DNA from: CAUZIZ01 sp965222655
Lineage (GTDB): Bacteria; Acidobacteriota; UBA6911; RPQK01; JAJDTT01
Assembly: GCA_965222655.1 (NCBI GenBank)
Contig: CBDCUP010000021.1
Span: 124,001-188,000, forward strand
Direction of reading: 5' to 3'
Length of the DNA stretch: 64,000 bases
Below the pieces are notes generated by a model that had not been told where the DNA came from, made no database searches, and was given only the letters and a program-made list of their open reading frames with translations. Positions within the stretch are counted from its first letter, which is position 1. Every line of letters begins with the position of its first letter. The position numbers and the translations under genes were made by a program. This document shows positions 1 to 10,900 of this stretch, piece by piece.

Positions 1-1029
1 CGCATGCATGGCGGGTTTCTGCCAACCGGAGAGACCGCGCTCTTCCTGGTGGCAGGTAGCGACCTGGAGAGGCGTCTGTTGGGTCAGCATTTGTTCGATC
101 GCGACCATTTTTTCGCGCTTCACAACATTGTCAAGCTGGAGACGGCTCCCCTTGGGGAGCCGGTTTTGAGCGGTCAGCTGGTCCTGTCACGCGAGATAGT
201 GGACTTTCTAACCCGGGGCGAGCTGCGCAAACCGGACTACAGTCAGGAGTTCCCGGCCAAGCTCGTGACATCGGAGATGGAGTGGGACGAGCTTGTCCTT
301 GCGTCCAGCACCGTCGAACAGCTCAGAGAGCTACATGCCTGGATTCGCCACAGCGACACGCTCATGAGCAGCTGGGCCCTGGGGCGTCGGCTGCTACCCG
401 GATACAAGAGTCTTTTTTACGGTCCACCGGGTACGGGAAAGACGATCACGGCAACTCTACTGGGAAAGCGGGTCGGCAGGGACGTCTACAGAATCGCCCT
501 CTCCACCGTAGTCTCGAAATACATTGGGGAAACCGAGAAGAACCTCGAGCGGATCTTCGATCGGGCCGAGAATATGGACTGTATCCTCTTCTTCGATGAA
601 GCCGATGCGCTCTTTGGAAAACGAACTTCAGTGAGCGACGCCCACGACCGGTACGCGAATCAGGAGGTGTCCTATCTACTTCAACGCATCGAGGAGTTTG
701 GTGGAATCGTGATTCTTGCCTCGAACTTTCGAAGCAACCTCGACGACGCGTTCATGAGGCGCTTTCAGGCTGTCGTGCACTTCCCGATGCCGAATGCTGG
801 TGAAAGAAAGCGTCTGTGGGCGGGTGCGTTTTCCGCGGAATCCCAATTGGAGAACCCGGGGTTGCTTGACGAGATATCCGAGAAGTATGAGCTTTCCGGT
901 GGAGCCATCCTGAACGCCGTTCGTTATGCCTCGTTGATGGCGATCGAGGCTGAATCGAATGTAATCAAACGCGGCGACCTGCTGAAGGGGATTCGCCGGG
1001 AGCTTCAGAAGGAAGGAAAGACTCTTTGA
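1..1029 (+). CDS. AAA+ ATPase of an eCIS (Afp15-like), probably 5'-truncated by window edge
   Basis: A single AAA+ domain is visible. Walker A GPPGTGKT lies at residues about 140-147 counted from the ATG at 4, and Walker B ILFFDEADALFG at about 193-204. A probable arginine finger in FMRRF is at about 250. The frame is open to the window edge, so the true start is probably outside. Known family role: eCIS loci (Afp, PVC, MAC types) carry one cytosolic AAA+ ATPase near the tail-terminator genes, thought to act in assembly or cargo loading. The assignment rests on the next gene being a DUF4157 protein, a hallmark eCIS neighbour. It could instead be another member of the CDC48-like AAA group. The C-terminal lid (residues about 290-335) looks complete. 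Confidence 0.8.
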   Translation, partial: RMHGGFLPTGETALFLVAGSDLERRLLGQHLFDRDHFFALHNIVKLETAPLGEPVLSGQLVLSREIVDFLTRGELRKPDYSQEFPAKLVTSEMEWDELVLASSTVEQLRELHAWIRHSDTLMSSWALGRRLLPGYKSLFYGPPGTGKTITATLLGKRVGRDVYRIALSTVVSKYIGETEKNLERIFDRAENMDCILFFDEADALFGKRTSVSDAHDRYANQEVSYLLQRIEEFGGIVILASNFRSNLDDAFMRRFQAVVHFPMPNAGERKRLWAGAFSAESQLENPGLLDEISEKYELSGGAILNAVRYASLMAIEAESNVIKRGDLLKGIRRELQKEGKTL

Positions 1030-1297
1030 TTGCCGGATCTGGAACTTCAACAATCGGTCGGAGGTCGCGGGTTGCCGGGGAAGGCATCTATTGATGAAAG
1101 AGCAAAGCAGGGCCGCGCACGACTTGAGATGTTTGCAATCTGGTGCCAAATTCCGAGGAGAGAGCAGACAACAGCGCGATCTAACCACGTCCGACCAAAG
1201 TTGCCGCATGAATGATCTAGCGAAACTTTCGCTAGTACGCAAATCGAGGTTGTCTGTCGCTCTGTTCGCTTATCATAATAAAAACGGATAGGAAGAA

Positions 1298-4200
1298 ATG
1301 AACTCCTCGCTTCACAGCTCTAACGCAGACCGTTCTTCGGCGGCTTCCCGAGCACCGGTTCATGCTGCCCAGTCGAAGTTGGAAGTTGGACCCACCAACG
1401 ATTCCTTCGAACAAGAGGCGGACAGAGTCGCGACTCAGGTGACAAGCCCACTCGCCGCCGCTTCTGGCCGCTCGGCTGCCTCCGGCGGAGGTGGCCTCCA
1501 GCGGCTTCCCATGGGGTTACGCAGGTCCAGAGCGGTGCCCAACATATCGCGCCTGGTACGTCGCAGAACCCAACGACAGGAGGAGGAAGAGGTACAGGCC
1601 AAGGTCCAGCGGCAAGAAGAGGAGGAGCCTCAGGCCAAACTCCAACGCCAGGAGGAAGAAGAGGAGGTTCAAGCCAGGCTTCAGCGTCAGGAGGAAGAAG
1701 AGCCGCAGGCAAAGCTTCAACTTCAAGAGGAGGAAGAGGAGGTCCAGGCCAGGCTCCAGCGCCAAGAAGAGGAAGAGCCTCAGGCTAAACTTCAGCGCCA
1801 GGAGGAAGAAGAAGCCCAGGCCAAACTCCAACGCCAGGAGGAGGAAGAGGAGGTCCAGGCCCGAGTCCAGCGACAAGAGGAGGAAGAGGTTCAGACAAAA
1901 GCTGAGCCCCATGGACACTCGGGGGGGGCAGAGCGGGGGTCTGGAGAGTAACCTCAATAGCTCGCGAGGGCAAGGCAATCCGCTGCACGAGGACACCAGG
2001 ACTCAGATGGAGTCGGGTTTCGGCGCTGATTTCAGTCAGGTCAGAGTTCACACCGATGACCGAGCCGTTTCCCTGAGCCAAGACCTCAGCGCTCAGGCGT
2101 TTACGCACGGAAGCGACATCTACTTCAATCAGGGCAAATACGATCCTGGCAGCTCGGCCGGCTCGCACTTGCTGGCCCACGAGCTCACCCACACCGTACA
2201 GCAGGGAGCGTCTCCGGCCCAGGTCGGTGGGATATCCTCGAGGGGTTCCGAGGCGGTTCAAGGATCCTGGCTGGGAGATGCCTGGGGGACCGTGTCGGGA
2301 GCCGTCAGCGATGCCGCGGAATGGGTGGGTGACAGTCTCAGCGCCGGAATCGATTACGTCAAAGACCAGGCTCTCGATTTCGTCCAGGCGATTCCGGGTT
2401 ATTCCCTCTTCACGGTGGTGATTGGCGAGGATCCGATTTCGGGCAACAGCGTCGAGAGGAACGGACGGAACTTCATCGATGCCGGGTTGGATATCATTCC
2501 CGGTGGCCGATCTTTGAAACAGAAACTCGATGAGGAAGGCGCTTTGGCGGAAGCCGCACAATGGCTCGACGGGCAAATTGCCCTTCTGGACATAAGCCCC
2601 TCCGTGATCGCGAGTGCGCTGCGTCGTTTCTGGGATGGACTCAGCTTGTCTGATATCGCCGATGTAAGAGGAGTGCTCAATCGGCTCGCCAACATCTTCC
2701 AGGGTCCGGTACAGCGGATCATAAGTTTCGCCGGGAACGTCGCTACCAAACTACTTCAGATCATAAAAGACTATGTCATCTCGACGCTGGTGACCTTTAT
2801 CAGGGACAACACCCGCGGCTACCCCCTGTTGACGGTTATTCTGGGAAGAGATCCGATCTCGAAGGAGTCGGTGGATCGGACTCCGATCGCTCTCCTGCGA
2901 GGTTTCATGGAACTTTCGGAAGCAGGAGCCGAGCAGCTTCGCCAGATGGAGGAATCAGGCAGCCTGCAAAGAGCTGCTGACTGGCTTGACGGTGCTCTCG
3001 AACGCTTGAATCTCTCTTTCGAGCTGATCAGGAACACTTTCCAGAGTGCCTGGGACCTGCTCACGATTGAGAATCTGTTGACGCCGATCGATACCTTTTG
3101 GCAGCTGCACGAGCTCTTCGTAGCTCCGGTGGGACGGATTGTCACATTCCTGATCGAAGTTGCGGGCAAAGTCCTGGGATTCATCAAGGATGCCCTGATC
3201 AGCCGGCTGGTTGCCTACGCAAGGACCATCAGAGGCTACCCTCTCCTCACCGTTATTCTTGGCCAGGATCCCTTTTCGGAAGTACCTGTCAAGCGGAATG
3301 CCGAGAACCTCATTCGGGGTTTCATGAGCCTGATGGATGGAGGCGAGGAGCAGTTCGAGGAGATGAAACAGAGCGGTGCCATCGCCAGAATGACTTCCAG
3401 GATCGAGGGCGCCGTCGCTGCTCTCAACTTCACCTGGGAATTCGTCCGAGGTCTCTTCATGACGGCCTGGGAGGGTTTTTCGCTTCAGGACCTGGCGGCG
3501 CCCTTCGAGACCTTTGCTCGGATCATGGGTATCTTCGTGGAGCCGCTGAGGCGCTTGATCGCCTTCGTGGCAACTGTGATTCGGATGGTCATCGAGGTGG
3601 CCCTCCAGTTGATGAACTTCCCCGTGAACCTGATCTCGAACATCATCACCAAAGCGATGCAAGCCATCGGCGACATAAAACGGGATCCGGTGGGCTTTCT
3701 CAAGAACCTCCTGCGGGCGGTCAAGACTGGCTTCATGAACTTTATCGGAAATTTTGCGACCCATCTCATCAATGGTCTGGTTGGCTGGCTCTTTGGAGAA
3801 CTCGAGGAAGCGGGAATCACAGCGCCTCCCGACTTGAGCTTTCGATCGATACTCGGACTTGTGCTCGACGTTCTGGGAATTTCGATTGACAGAATCTTCC
3901 AGAAACTGGCAGAACGCATCGGTCCCGAGCGAGTCGCCCAGGTTCGGGGAATGCTGGATCGCCTGACCGGAATATGGTCGTTCGTTTCGGATGTGATCAC
4001 TCGAGGTCCGATTGCCATATGGGAATATATCCAAGAGCGGCTCAGCAATCTCTGGGATATTGTCCTGGAGGCAGTCCGTAACTGGGTCATGACCCGGATC
4101 ATCGAGCAAGTGACTGTGAAATTGTTGAGCATGCTGGACCCGACCGGAATCATGGCTGTGGTCAATAGCTTCATCGCCTTTTACAAGGCGGTCCAGTCCT

Positions 4201-5705
4201 TTATTCGCTACCTGACCGAGATGCTCGAGGTCGTCAACTCGTTCGTTGAGGGTGTTGCCGAAATAGCCCGGGGCAGCGTCGAAAATGCTGCACAGTTCCT
4301 GGAGAATGCCTTAGCTCGTGCGATGCCGGTGGCTATTGGATTTCTTGCGAATCAAGTCGGATTGGGTGGCCTGGGACAGAAGATCGGAGAAATGATCGAG
4401 AAGGTACGAGGGCTGGTAGACCAGGCGCTTGATTGGTTGGTCGATAAGGCAGTCAGCGCCGGGACAGCGTTTCTGAACATGGTCCAAAGCGGCGTCGACA
4501 CCGTGCGTAGCGGCATTTCCAATCTCCGGGAGTGGTGGAGCTCCAAGGAACCGGTCACGACGCAGGATGGGCAGAATCACGAGATCGGATTTACCGGCTC
4601 CGGAAGCAGTGCCAATCTGATCATCAGATCCTCGCCACCCCAGCCCTACTCCGCCTATCTGACCGGAATCAAGAGCACGTACAATCTGACGGATGCTCAG
4701 ATCAACCCAGCCCTCAGCAAGGCCAGGGAGATCGAAACAGAGAAGCAAAAAACCGTGCCCGAGGATCAACAGGAGGCTCACGGTCAAAACATCAACGCGC
4801 TGGTGAGGCAGCTAGCGGATCTGACTCGCACCCTTCCCCTGAGCGGCAGTGCTGGCACCAATACGGCCCCGGTCTTTGGGCCTCTCCATCAGGGCCTCGG
4901 CACCCTGGCCAGGGTGGTCTATCTGCAGTCCCCACACGACACCGGTAACAACCCGACAGTAGGAAACACGCCTGAGTATGACGATATCAATGCTCGCCGG
5001 ATGGGAGGGGGTTCTTACTATGTGAAGGGCCACCTCTTGAACGAGAACCTCGGTGGTCCCGGCAATACCTGGAGCAACTTGACGCCTCTTACTCAGACGG
5101 CCAACGGCGACCACAAACGCCAGTTTGAAAACCCCGTCAAGCAAGCGGTCAATGGAAAACTGGAAGGATACTCGCCCTCCACCCTGGGACATATGAAGCA
5201 GTTTCAAGTACAGGCGGTTTACGGTCGGACGCCGGACGAGAATCTCATCGAAAAACTCCTGGAGACCGACGATGCCATTCCCGGGCTGGATGACAGCGCA
5301 GACCGGGCTGACGTCGCCAAGGTGCTCCGGGCAGAACGATTCGTTCCCACCCAGCTGAATTGCTCAGCGGAGATCACCGAGCAGGGAGGGAGTCCCCGGC
5401 AGCTCAATGTCCCGATCACGAACAACATTTCCTACGGGCAGATGAGCCAATACTCGATGAGCGCGAGCTCGAGATCGAGATACGTCCTGGCCGAAAAGAT
5501 CGACTTCAGCAAATCTGACGTGAATGACGCGACGGCAGAAGTCCGAAAGCTCGAATTGATCGGGGCGGGCAGAGCGCAGAAGATGTATACAGCTTTCATG
5601 ACGCGGGGCCGCATCCAAAGCTACGTTGGAGATATCGGGGTCGGCAAGCAGGCTCTGGAGCGGAACAATCCGAGGTACCGGTTCGTTGGGGGAGTCAAAC
5701 CTTGA
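1298..5705 (+). CDS. eCIS-associated DUF4157 effector with C-terminal DNA/RNA nuclease domain, frame broken at a G8 tract
   Basis: Two frames must be joined. From the ATG at 1298 the protein has a short DUF4157-type leader (EQEADRVATQV) and nine acidic repeats (QRQEEEEVQAKL type), but it stops at 1949-1951. The rest of DUF4157 is in the next frame: GADFSQVRVHTD, then HELTH at 2178-2192, the expected HExxH metal motif. Dropping one G from the run at 1921-1928 joins them into about 1468 residues. The middle (about 2390-3700) has three tandem units of about 140 residues, each opening GYPLLTVILGxDP or similar, followed by long amphipathic helices. The C-terminus (about 4980-5170) has GHLLNENLGG and SNLTPLTQTANGDH, matching non-specific endonuclease domains in polymorphic toxins; the probable catalytic His is at 5031-5033. 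A second ATG at 1491 gives an unbroken 1404-residue frame, but it reads the repeats as Arg/Lys-rich sequence and lacks the leader, so it is probably not the native start. No immunity gene is obvious next door. Confidence 0.8.
1571..1903 (+). repeat. Tandem GA-rich repeat array encoding acidic coil
   Basis: Nine imperfect units of 36 or 39 bp encode QRQEEEE(E)VQAKL or QRQEEEEPQAKL variants, often alternating. The array is open in several frames on both strands, which explains the long shadow frames over it. Such arrays sit between the leader and the HExxH core in other DUF4157 proteins; their role is unknown. Confidence 0.9.
1921..1928 (+). other. G8 mononucleotide tract at the frame switch
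   Basis: A run of eight G lies exactly where the effector changes frame. With seven (or ten) G the leader and repeats read directly into the DUF4157 core; with eight the product ends nine codons later. It could be a phase-variable tract, a programmed slippage site, an inactivating mutation or a consensus error. Confidence 0.85.
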
Positions 5706-5769
5706 AGTGTTTCGGCCCGGCCTTTAGAGGCTGTTTTCTCGGGATTTTCGGCGATGGAGTTGATCTCCC

Positions 5770-6276
5770 ATGAGAGCTGTTGGAGCGTTGCTGGCGTTTC
5801 TTTTCTTGATTGGACTCCTCGGTCTTGGTGGTTATGCCGCTTACAAGGCTTTCGGCTTCCTGACCCTGCAATGGGATGTGCTGGGGCCGGAGTGGAAGTC
5901 CGGACTCATCGTGATTTCGAGTGTCCTGTTGCTATGTGCCCTTTTCCTCTCCGGATCGATCGGGTCCTTCATTCGAAGATATAGTGCTCGGAGCACGGGA
6001 AAGGTCATCGCCTACAATGAGTTTATCTCCTGGTATTCGGAATTGAAAAACGGAAATCCCGAAGCGCTCGATGCTGGCTCGTTCAGGAAGATTGGAAATC
6101 AGCTGACACTCTGGGGGAATCGCTACGTCGTAAAGCAAAGTCACCTACTCCACGAACTTCTCGTGGGTGAGCAGGCTTCGCAAGAGGACGCCTTGAAGAA
6201 GGCCGACGGGCTCTATCTGGAGATCCGACGTGACCTCGGGTACAGAGGCGCTCAAGTGGATCGCCAGATCAGCTAA
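5770..6276 (+). CDS. Small two-helix membrane protein next to the eCIS effector
   Basis: This 168-residue protein has two strong membrane segments, at about residues 4-27 and 45-65, separated by a short polar loop. A soluble helical tail (about 70-168) follows. No catalytic motif or named family was recognised. It starts 64 bp after the effector on the same strand, so it may be co-transcribed. By position it could be an accessory or immunity protein, but nothing in the sequence proves that. An alternative upstream ATG at 5754 lies in another frame and gives no coherent protein. Confidence 0.65.
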   Translation: MRAVGALLAFLFLIGLLGLGGYAAYKAFGFLTLQWDVLGPEWKSGLIVISSVLLLCALFLSGSIGSFIRRYSARSTGKVIAYNEFISWYSELKNGNPEALDAGSFRKIGNQLTLWGNRYVVKQSHLLHELLVGEQASQEDALKKADGLYLEIRRDLGYRGAQVDRQIS

Positions 6277-6475
6277 CCCTCAATCTTCACCTGTCCCGCT
6301 CCCAGGAAGCGCTGGCCCTATTCGAGAAAGAAACGTTCCCTACCTCTGCCATGATAGTCGCCACCGCTTCTGACAGAGCCGTGCCCGTGAGGAAGCGGGA
6401 TCCGGACGGCTAATCTAGACCCGTTTGCTGCGTTTGAACCCCGTTCGCAACAGACACCCTAATCACCATAGGCCG

Positions 6476-7999
6476 CTACGCGATGATCTTGTGGATTGGC
6501 TTGCCGTAGTCGATTTCGAGGCGCTTGTGACCAGGCACGTCCAGTTTCTTGGGGTCGAGCCCGAGCTGATGCAAAACGGTGGCGTGAAGGTCCGTGACGT
6601 AGTGGCGGTCCTCGATGGCGTGGTAGCCGAGTTCATCGGTGGCGCCGTGGACAATCCCTCCCTTGATCCCGCCACCGGCCATCCAGCAGGTGAAGGCCGG
6701 GGGATGGTGGTCTCGACCTCCGGTCTGACCCTGGACCCCCGGAGTGCGGCCGAATTCGGTCCCCCAGACCACCAGGGTCTCGTCTAGTAGACCTCTCTGT
6801 TTGAGATCCTTGAGAAGACCACCGATGGGATGGTCGACCTCAGAACAGGTGCGTCCATGGAGTTTCTTCAGGTGGAAGTGCGCGTCCCAGCCGATGGTGT
6901 CGGTTGAATAACCGTGGATCACCTGGACAAAGCGTACACCGCGCTCGACCAGCCGACGCGCGGTCAAGCAGATCTCCCCGAAGGGCTTGGTGACCTCGTG
7001 GTCGAGTCCATAGAGTTTCTGCGTTTGGGAGGTTTCGTCCGAGAACTTGAACAATTCGGGGACCGAGGTCTGCATCCGGAAAGCAAGCTCGTAGGCCTTG
7101 ATGCGCGCCCGCATCGCGGAATCGTCGGGGTACTGCACGGCTTCCAGATGGTTGAAACGCCGAAGCAAAGCAAACTCGGCTTCCTGTTCCTCCCTGTAGA
7201 TGCCCGCGATCGGACGGGAGAAAGGGAGTGGGTTGACCGGATTAACGTCGATGGTGATGCCGTTGTTCTCGGGTCCGAGATAGTTGCCCGAGACACTGGC
7301 CGGCCCGCCGTCGTGGGGAAGAATGCGTCCGCCGAGGACGATGAACTGGGGCAGGTTGTCGTTGAGCGAGCCCAGTCCATAGTGGATCCATGAGCCCAGC
7401 GACGGGAAGAGACCTTCAAAGATATGTCGGCCCGTATGGAATTGAGTCTGAGCCGCATGATTGTTGTCGGTGGTCCACATGGAGCGAATCACCGCGATAT
7501 CGTCGATTGACTCGCTCACGTGGGGCCACCAGTCGCTCACCTCGATACCGCTCTGACCCCGCTTGCCATAGCCCACCTGAAGAGGGAACAGTTTGTTATA
7601 GGAACCGCGGTTCCTACCGAAGAACTGGACCGTGTTCTTGTTGTACTTCGAATCGAGGACGTGTTTGAAGGGTGTCTCGTCGATGCTCATCCCGGCGTAC
7701 TTGTTGAGCGCTGGTTTGGGATCGAAGGTTTCCATCTGGCTGGCGCCGCCCTGCATGAAGAGCCAGATGACACTCTTGGCCTTGGGCGCGAAGTGAGGAA
7801 GACCGTCTGGGGGCGTCCACAGTTCAGCGGAGCTGGGCGCTGCCACGCCGTCCCTATGGAGCATGGCGCCAAGGGCCATTCCAGTGACTCCCATGCCCAG
7901 ATCGGAGAAGAAGGTCCTGCGATGGATGTCGAGACAGCCCGGACCCCGCAATCTCGGCCTCCCTTTCATCATCTGTCCCCCGCTCTTCGCATTCTTCAC
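6476..7999 (-). CDS. DUF1501 family protein (sulfatase-like fold, exported)
   Basis: A full-length DUF1501 protein of about 507 residues. The N-terminus has HRRTFFSDLGMG, an RR-type leader consistent with Tat export. Conserved family blocks follow: FAPKAKSVIWLFMQGGASQMETFDPKP, the central WWPHVSE region, WGTEFGRTPGVQG, and the C-terminal GATDELGYHAIEDR...HDLHATVLHQLGLDP. The start is a GTG overlapping the stop of the upstream PSCyt1 gene by four bases, so the two are translationally coupled. Members are routinely paired with DUF1549/DUF1553 cytochromes in Planctomycetota and relatives. The biochemical role is unsettled; polysaccharide sulfate metabolism is often proposed. All expected conserved blocks are present, so this copy looks intact. 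Confidence 0.9.
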   Translation of the reverse strand: MKNAKSGGQMMKGRPRLRGPGCLDIHRRTFFSDLGMGVTGMALGAMLHRDGVAAPSSAELWTPPDGLPHFAPKAKSVIWLFMQGGASQMETFDPKPALNKYAGMSIDETPFKHVLDSKYNKNTVQFFGRNRGSYNKLFPLQVGYGKRGQSGIEVSDWWPHVSESIDDIAVIRSMWTTDNNHAAQTQFHTGRHIFEGLFPSLGSWIHYGLGSLNDNLPQFIVLGGRILPHDGGPASVSGNYLGPENNGITIDVNPVNPLPFSRPIAGIYREEQEAEFALLRRFNHLEAVQYPDDSAMRARIKAYELAFRMQTSVPELFKFSDETSQTQKLYGLDHEVTKPFGEICLTARRLVERGVRFVQVIHGYSTDTIGWDAHFHLKKLHGRTCSEVDHPIGGLLKDLKQRGLLDETLVVWGTEFGRTPGVQGQTGGRDHHPPAFTCWMAGGGIKGGIVHGATDELGYHAIEDRHYVTDLHATVLHQLGLDPKKLDVPGHKRLEIDYGKPIHKIIA

Positions 8000-10900
8000 C
8001 GAATTGTGACGAACTCGTTCCGATTGAACAAGACGTGCACCAGACTTTCCCGCGCCCTCAGCCAGGGCTCCACCGATGGCGGAATTTCTCCCGGGATGGC
8101 CGCTTCAAATCGGGTCAGCTTCCGTGGATCCATCAAGCGGCTCGCATGCCGCTGAAGGTATTCTAGACTGTCTGCCTCTTCCTCGGCTGTAGGAGCCCTC
8201 CCCAGAATTCGCTCGAAGGCGGCTGCTACGAAGTGGTCCGCATTCCTGCCTACTCTTTCCGAGGTCTTGCGTGCCAGCAGGTGGGATAGGGTATAGCTCA
8301 TTTCGCTGTTGGACAAAGCCAGGGCTTGTTGGGGCACGATGCTCTCGTGACGACGGTAGCAGCCATCGGCATCGGCCTGATCAAACAGTTTCAGGAACTC
8401 CATGTTTTCATTGGGTGTGTGCGTGAAGTAGAGGCTCCTGCGGCGTGATCTCTGTCCCGTGTAGTGGTCGAGCTCGGGTCCGCCGACGGTGGGATCCAGC
8501 TCTTCGGCTGCGGATAACATGCTGTCGCGTACGGTCTCGGCCTCCATACGACGTTGATTCATGCGCCAGAGATATCGGTTGTTGGGGTCGGTCGCCAAGT
8601 TGGGATGATCCGCTCGATTCGGCCACGACTGCATACGGTAGGCACTACTCGTAACCATCAAACGATGGATGTGCTTCATGCTCCAACCGTGTTCCATGAG
8701 CTCGACTGCGAGCCAGTCCAGCAGTTTGAGATGGGAGGGTGGCTGTCCTGAGAGTCCAAAGTTCTCCACGGTTGGGACGATGGGCTCAGCAAAATGGCGC
8801 AGCCAGATGTGGTTGACGGCGACTCGAGCCGTGAGCGGATTGTCCCTGCGTGTGATCCAACGGGCCAATGCCGTGCGTCGGCCGGTGCTGGTTTTCGGGT
8901 AGAGCGTCCCGATGGGCGAGTATTCGTTCTTCCCTTTGCCCAGGGCCTGCACAGCAGCTTTGACCTGCGCATTGGCGACGGTGATTCGCTTCTCGCGCGT
9001 CTTTATCAGTGTCTCCCCGATCGCTGGCGGAGCTCGCAGGGCATGAGCCAGCTTCTGCTGAGCCTCCAGAAGATTCATCTCGGCCTTGAGCAGCGTCGCG
9101 GAGCGCTCCGCCCTCCGCGCTGCTTCAGCATATTCCGCTGCCTTGGGATCGGGGGGATCGGCGTAGTGAGCTCGATCGGCGGCCAGGCGTGCCTCCAAAG
9201 CAGGTAGGTTCTCCCTTCTCCAGGCTAGTTTCTTCTCTGTTAGTTCAAGTGTTTCCTGAGCTTGGCGCGAGGCGAGTTGCGGATCTTCGGGCCGCAATCC
9301 GTCGACCCAGTTGGCGATGAGATCGATGACCGCCTTTGGCAGGGGAGGTGCTTCGGCGGGCATGCGCGGTTGCTTGTCGCCGCGGAGCCTCCGGATGACG
9401 GAACTGAAGTTGCTCTTGCCCGGTATGATTCCGGGGCCGCCTCGAGTGCCTCCTTCGAGCAGCAGATCGAAGGTGAGCGGTCGAAAGTCGTTGCGAGCTA
9501 CGTTGGGTCCGTGGCAGGCGATGCAGTGTTTATCAAAGATCGGCTTGATCTCTTTCTCGAAAGTTTCTCTTCCCGCCTTCAAGTTTGCCGGATTCGAGTC
9601 CTCGGTTACCCGCCGCTTAGCGAGTACGAGCTGCTGCTCGGCCTCGACGAATTCCGCTTCTGCCTTTTCGATGTCCTCTTGGGCCTGGCGCAGCAAGTCG
9701 CGATGCACGAAGGGGCGGAGCGACGGTTGGTAGCTTTCCAGGGGCAACTCGACTGGTTCGATGTTCTCTCCCAAGGCACCGAGGATTTCGGGAACGGCAG
9801 GTGAGAGAGGGTTCGTTTTATCGGGGTTCTTCTCGTCTCCCCGGATGAAGCGATAGGTCTCGGTAAAGATCGCCGGTCCGTGGCGGCTTGCAGCCCGGGG
9901 TTCTGAGTCGAAGGCACGAGGCATACCTGCCTTGAGAATATCCGGCTCCCCAGGCAAGGGGTCGGTTCGGACATCGTAACGCTCGAAAAATGCCCGGAAG
10001 CGATAGTACTCCTCTTGCGCGATCGGGTCGGTCTTGTGGTCGTGACAGCGGGCACATTTCAAGGTGGTTGCGAGGAATCCGGAGGCAGCATGCTCTACGG
10101 TTTCTCTCAACCAGGCATTTCGGTTCGGACCGAACCAGTTTCGGACCAGGTATCCGGTGGCACGCAAGGTTTTGGGATCGGTGGGAGTGAGCTCGTCGGC
10201 GGCCAGCATTTCCAGGATCATGCGATCGTAGCCCTTGTCTTCGTTGAGGGACTCGATGATCCAATCCCGCCAGTGCCAGAGGTGTCTCTGACTGTTCTGA
10301 ACCAGCCCGAATCCCCGCAGGCCGTACCAATCGCTGTAGCGCCACACATCCATCCAATGTCGACCCCAGCGCTCCCCGTAATGAGGGCTCTCCAGCAATT
10401 GATCGACAACGCTCTCATAGGCTTGGTGGGAGCCATCTTCTAGAAAGGAACCCAACTGGTCCGGCGTCGGTGGAAGGCCCGTCAGGTCCAGGTAGAGACG
10501 CCTCAGCAGCATGCGCTTTGGGGCCTCGGGCATGGGCTCCAGAGAAAGCCGCTCGTGCTCGGCTGCCAGAAAGGCGTCGATTGGATTGCGCACCCAGACC
10601 TGGTTTTCGACCTTCGGAGGATCCGCTCTTTTGGGAGCTTGGTAGGCCCAATGGTCGCTGCCGGGAAGGGGAGACTTCAACTCCTCCGCTGAGGCGATCC
10701 TGAGCTCGTTTGAATAGGGTGCTCCCGCATCCACCCAGGCCACCAGGTTTCGAATTTCTTCGTCGGAAAGTTGTTGGCCCTGGTAGGGCATCCCCGGCTC
10801 ATGCTGATGCCGGACCTTCTTGACCAGCAGACTGGCTTCAGGGTCCCCGGGAACGACCACGTCGGTGTGTTTATCGCTTCCCTGGAGGATTCTCTCACGC

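Noticed and set aside
1491..1930. N-terminal Arg/Lys-rich reading of the repeat array as the true start of the effector
   Set aside because: It lacks the DUF4157 leader present in the other frame, and the basic sequence is what GA-rich acidic-coil DNA gives when shifted by one base.
1517..1996. Minus-strand Leu/Phe-rich frame over the repeats
   Set aside because: Antisense shadow of the GA-rich array with no independent support.
2955..4109. Long minus-strand frame (384 codons) inside the effector gene
   Set aside because: Antisense to a clearly coding region; composition shows no domain.
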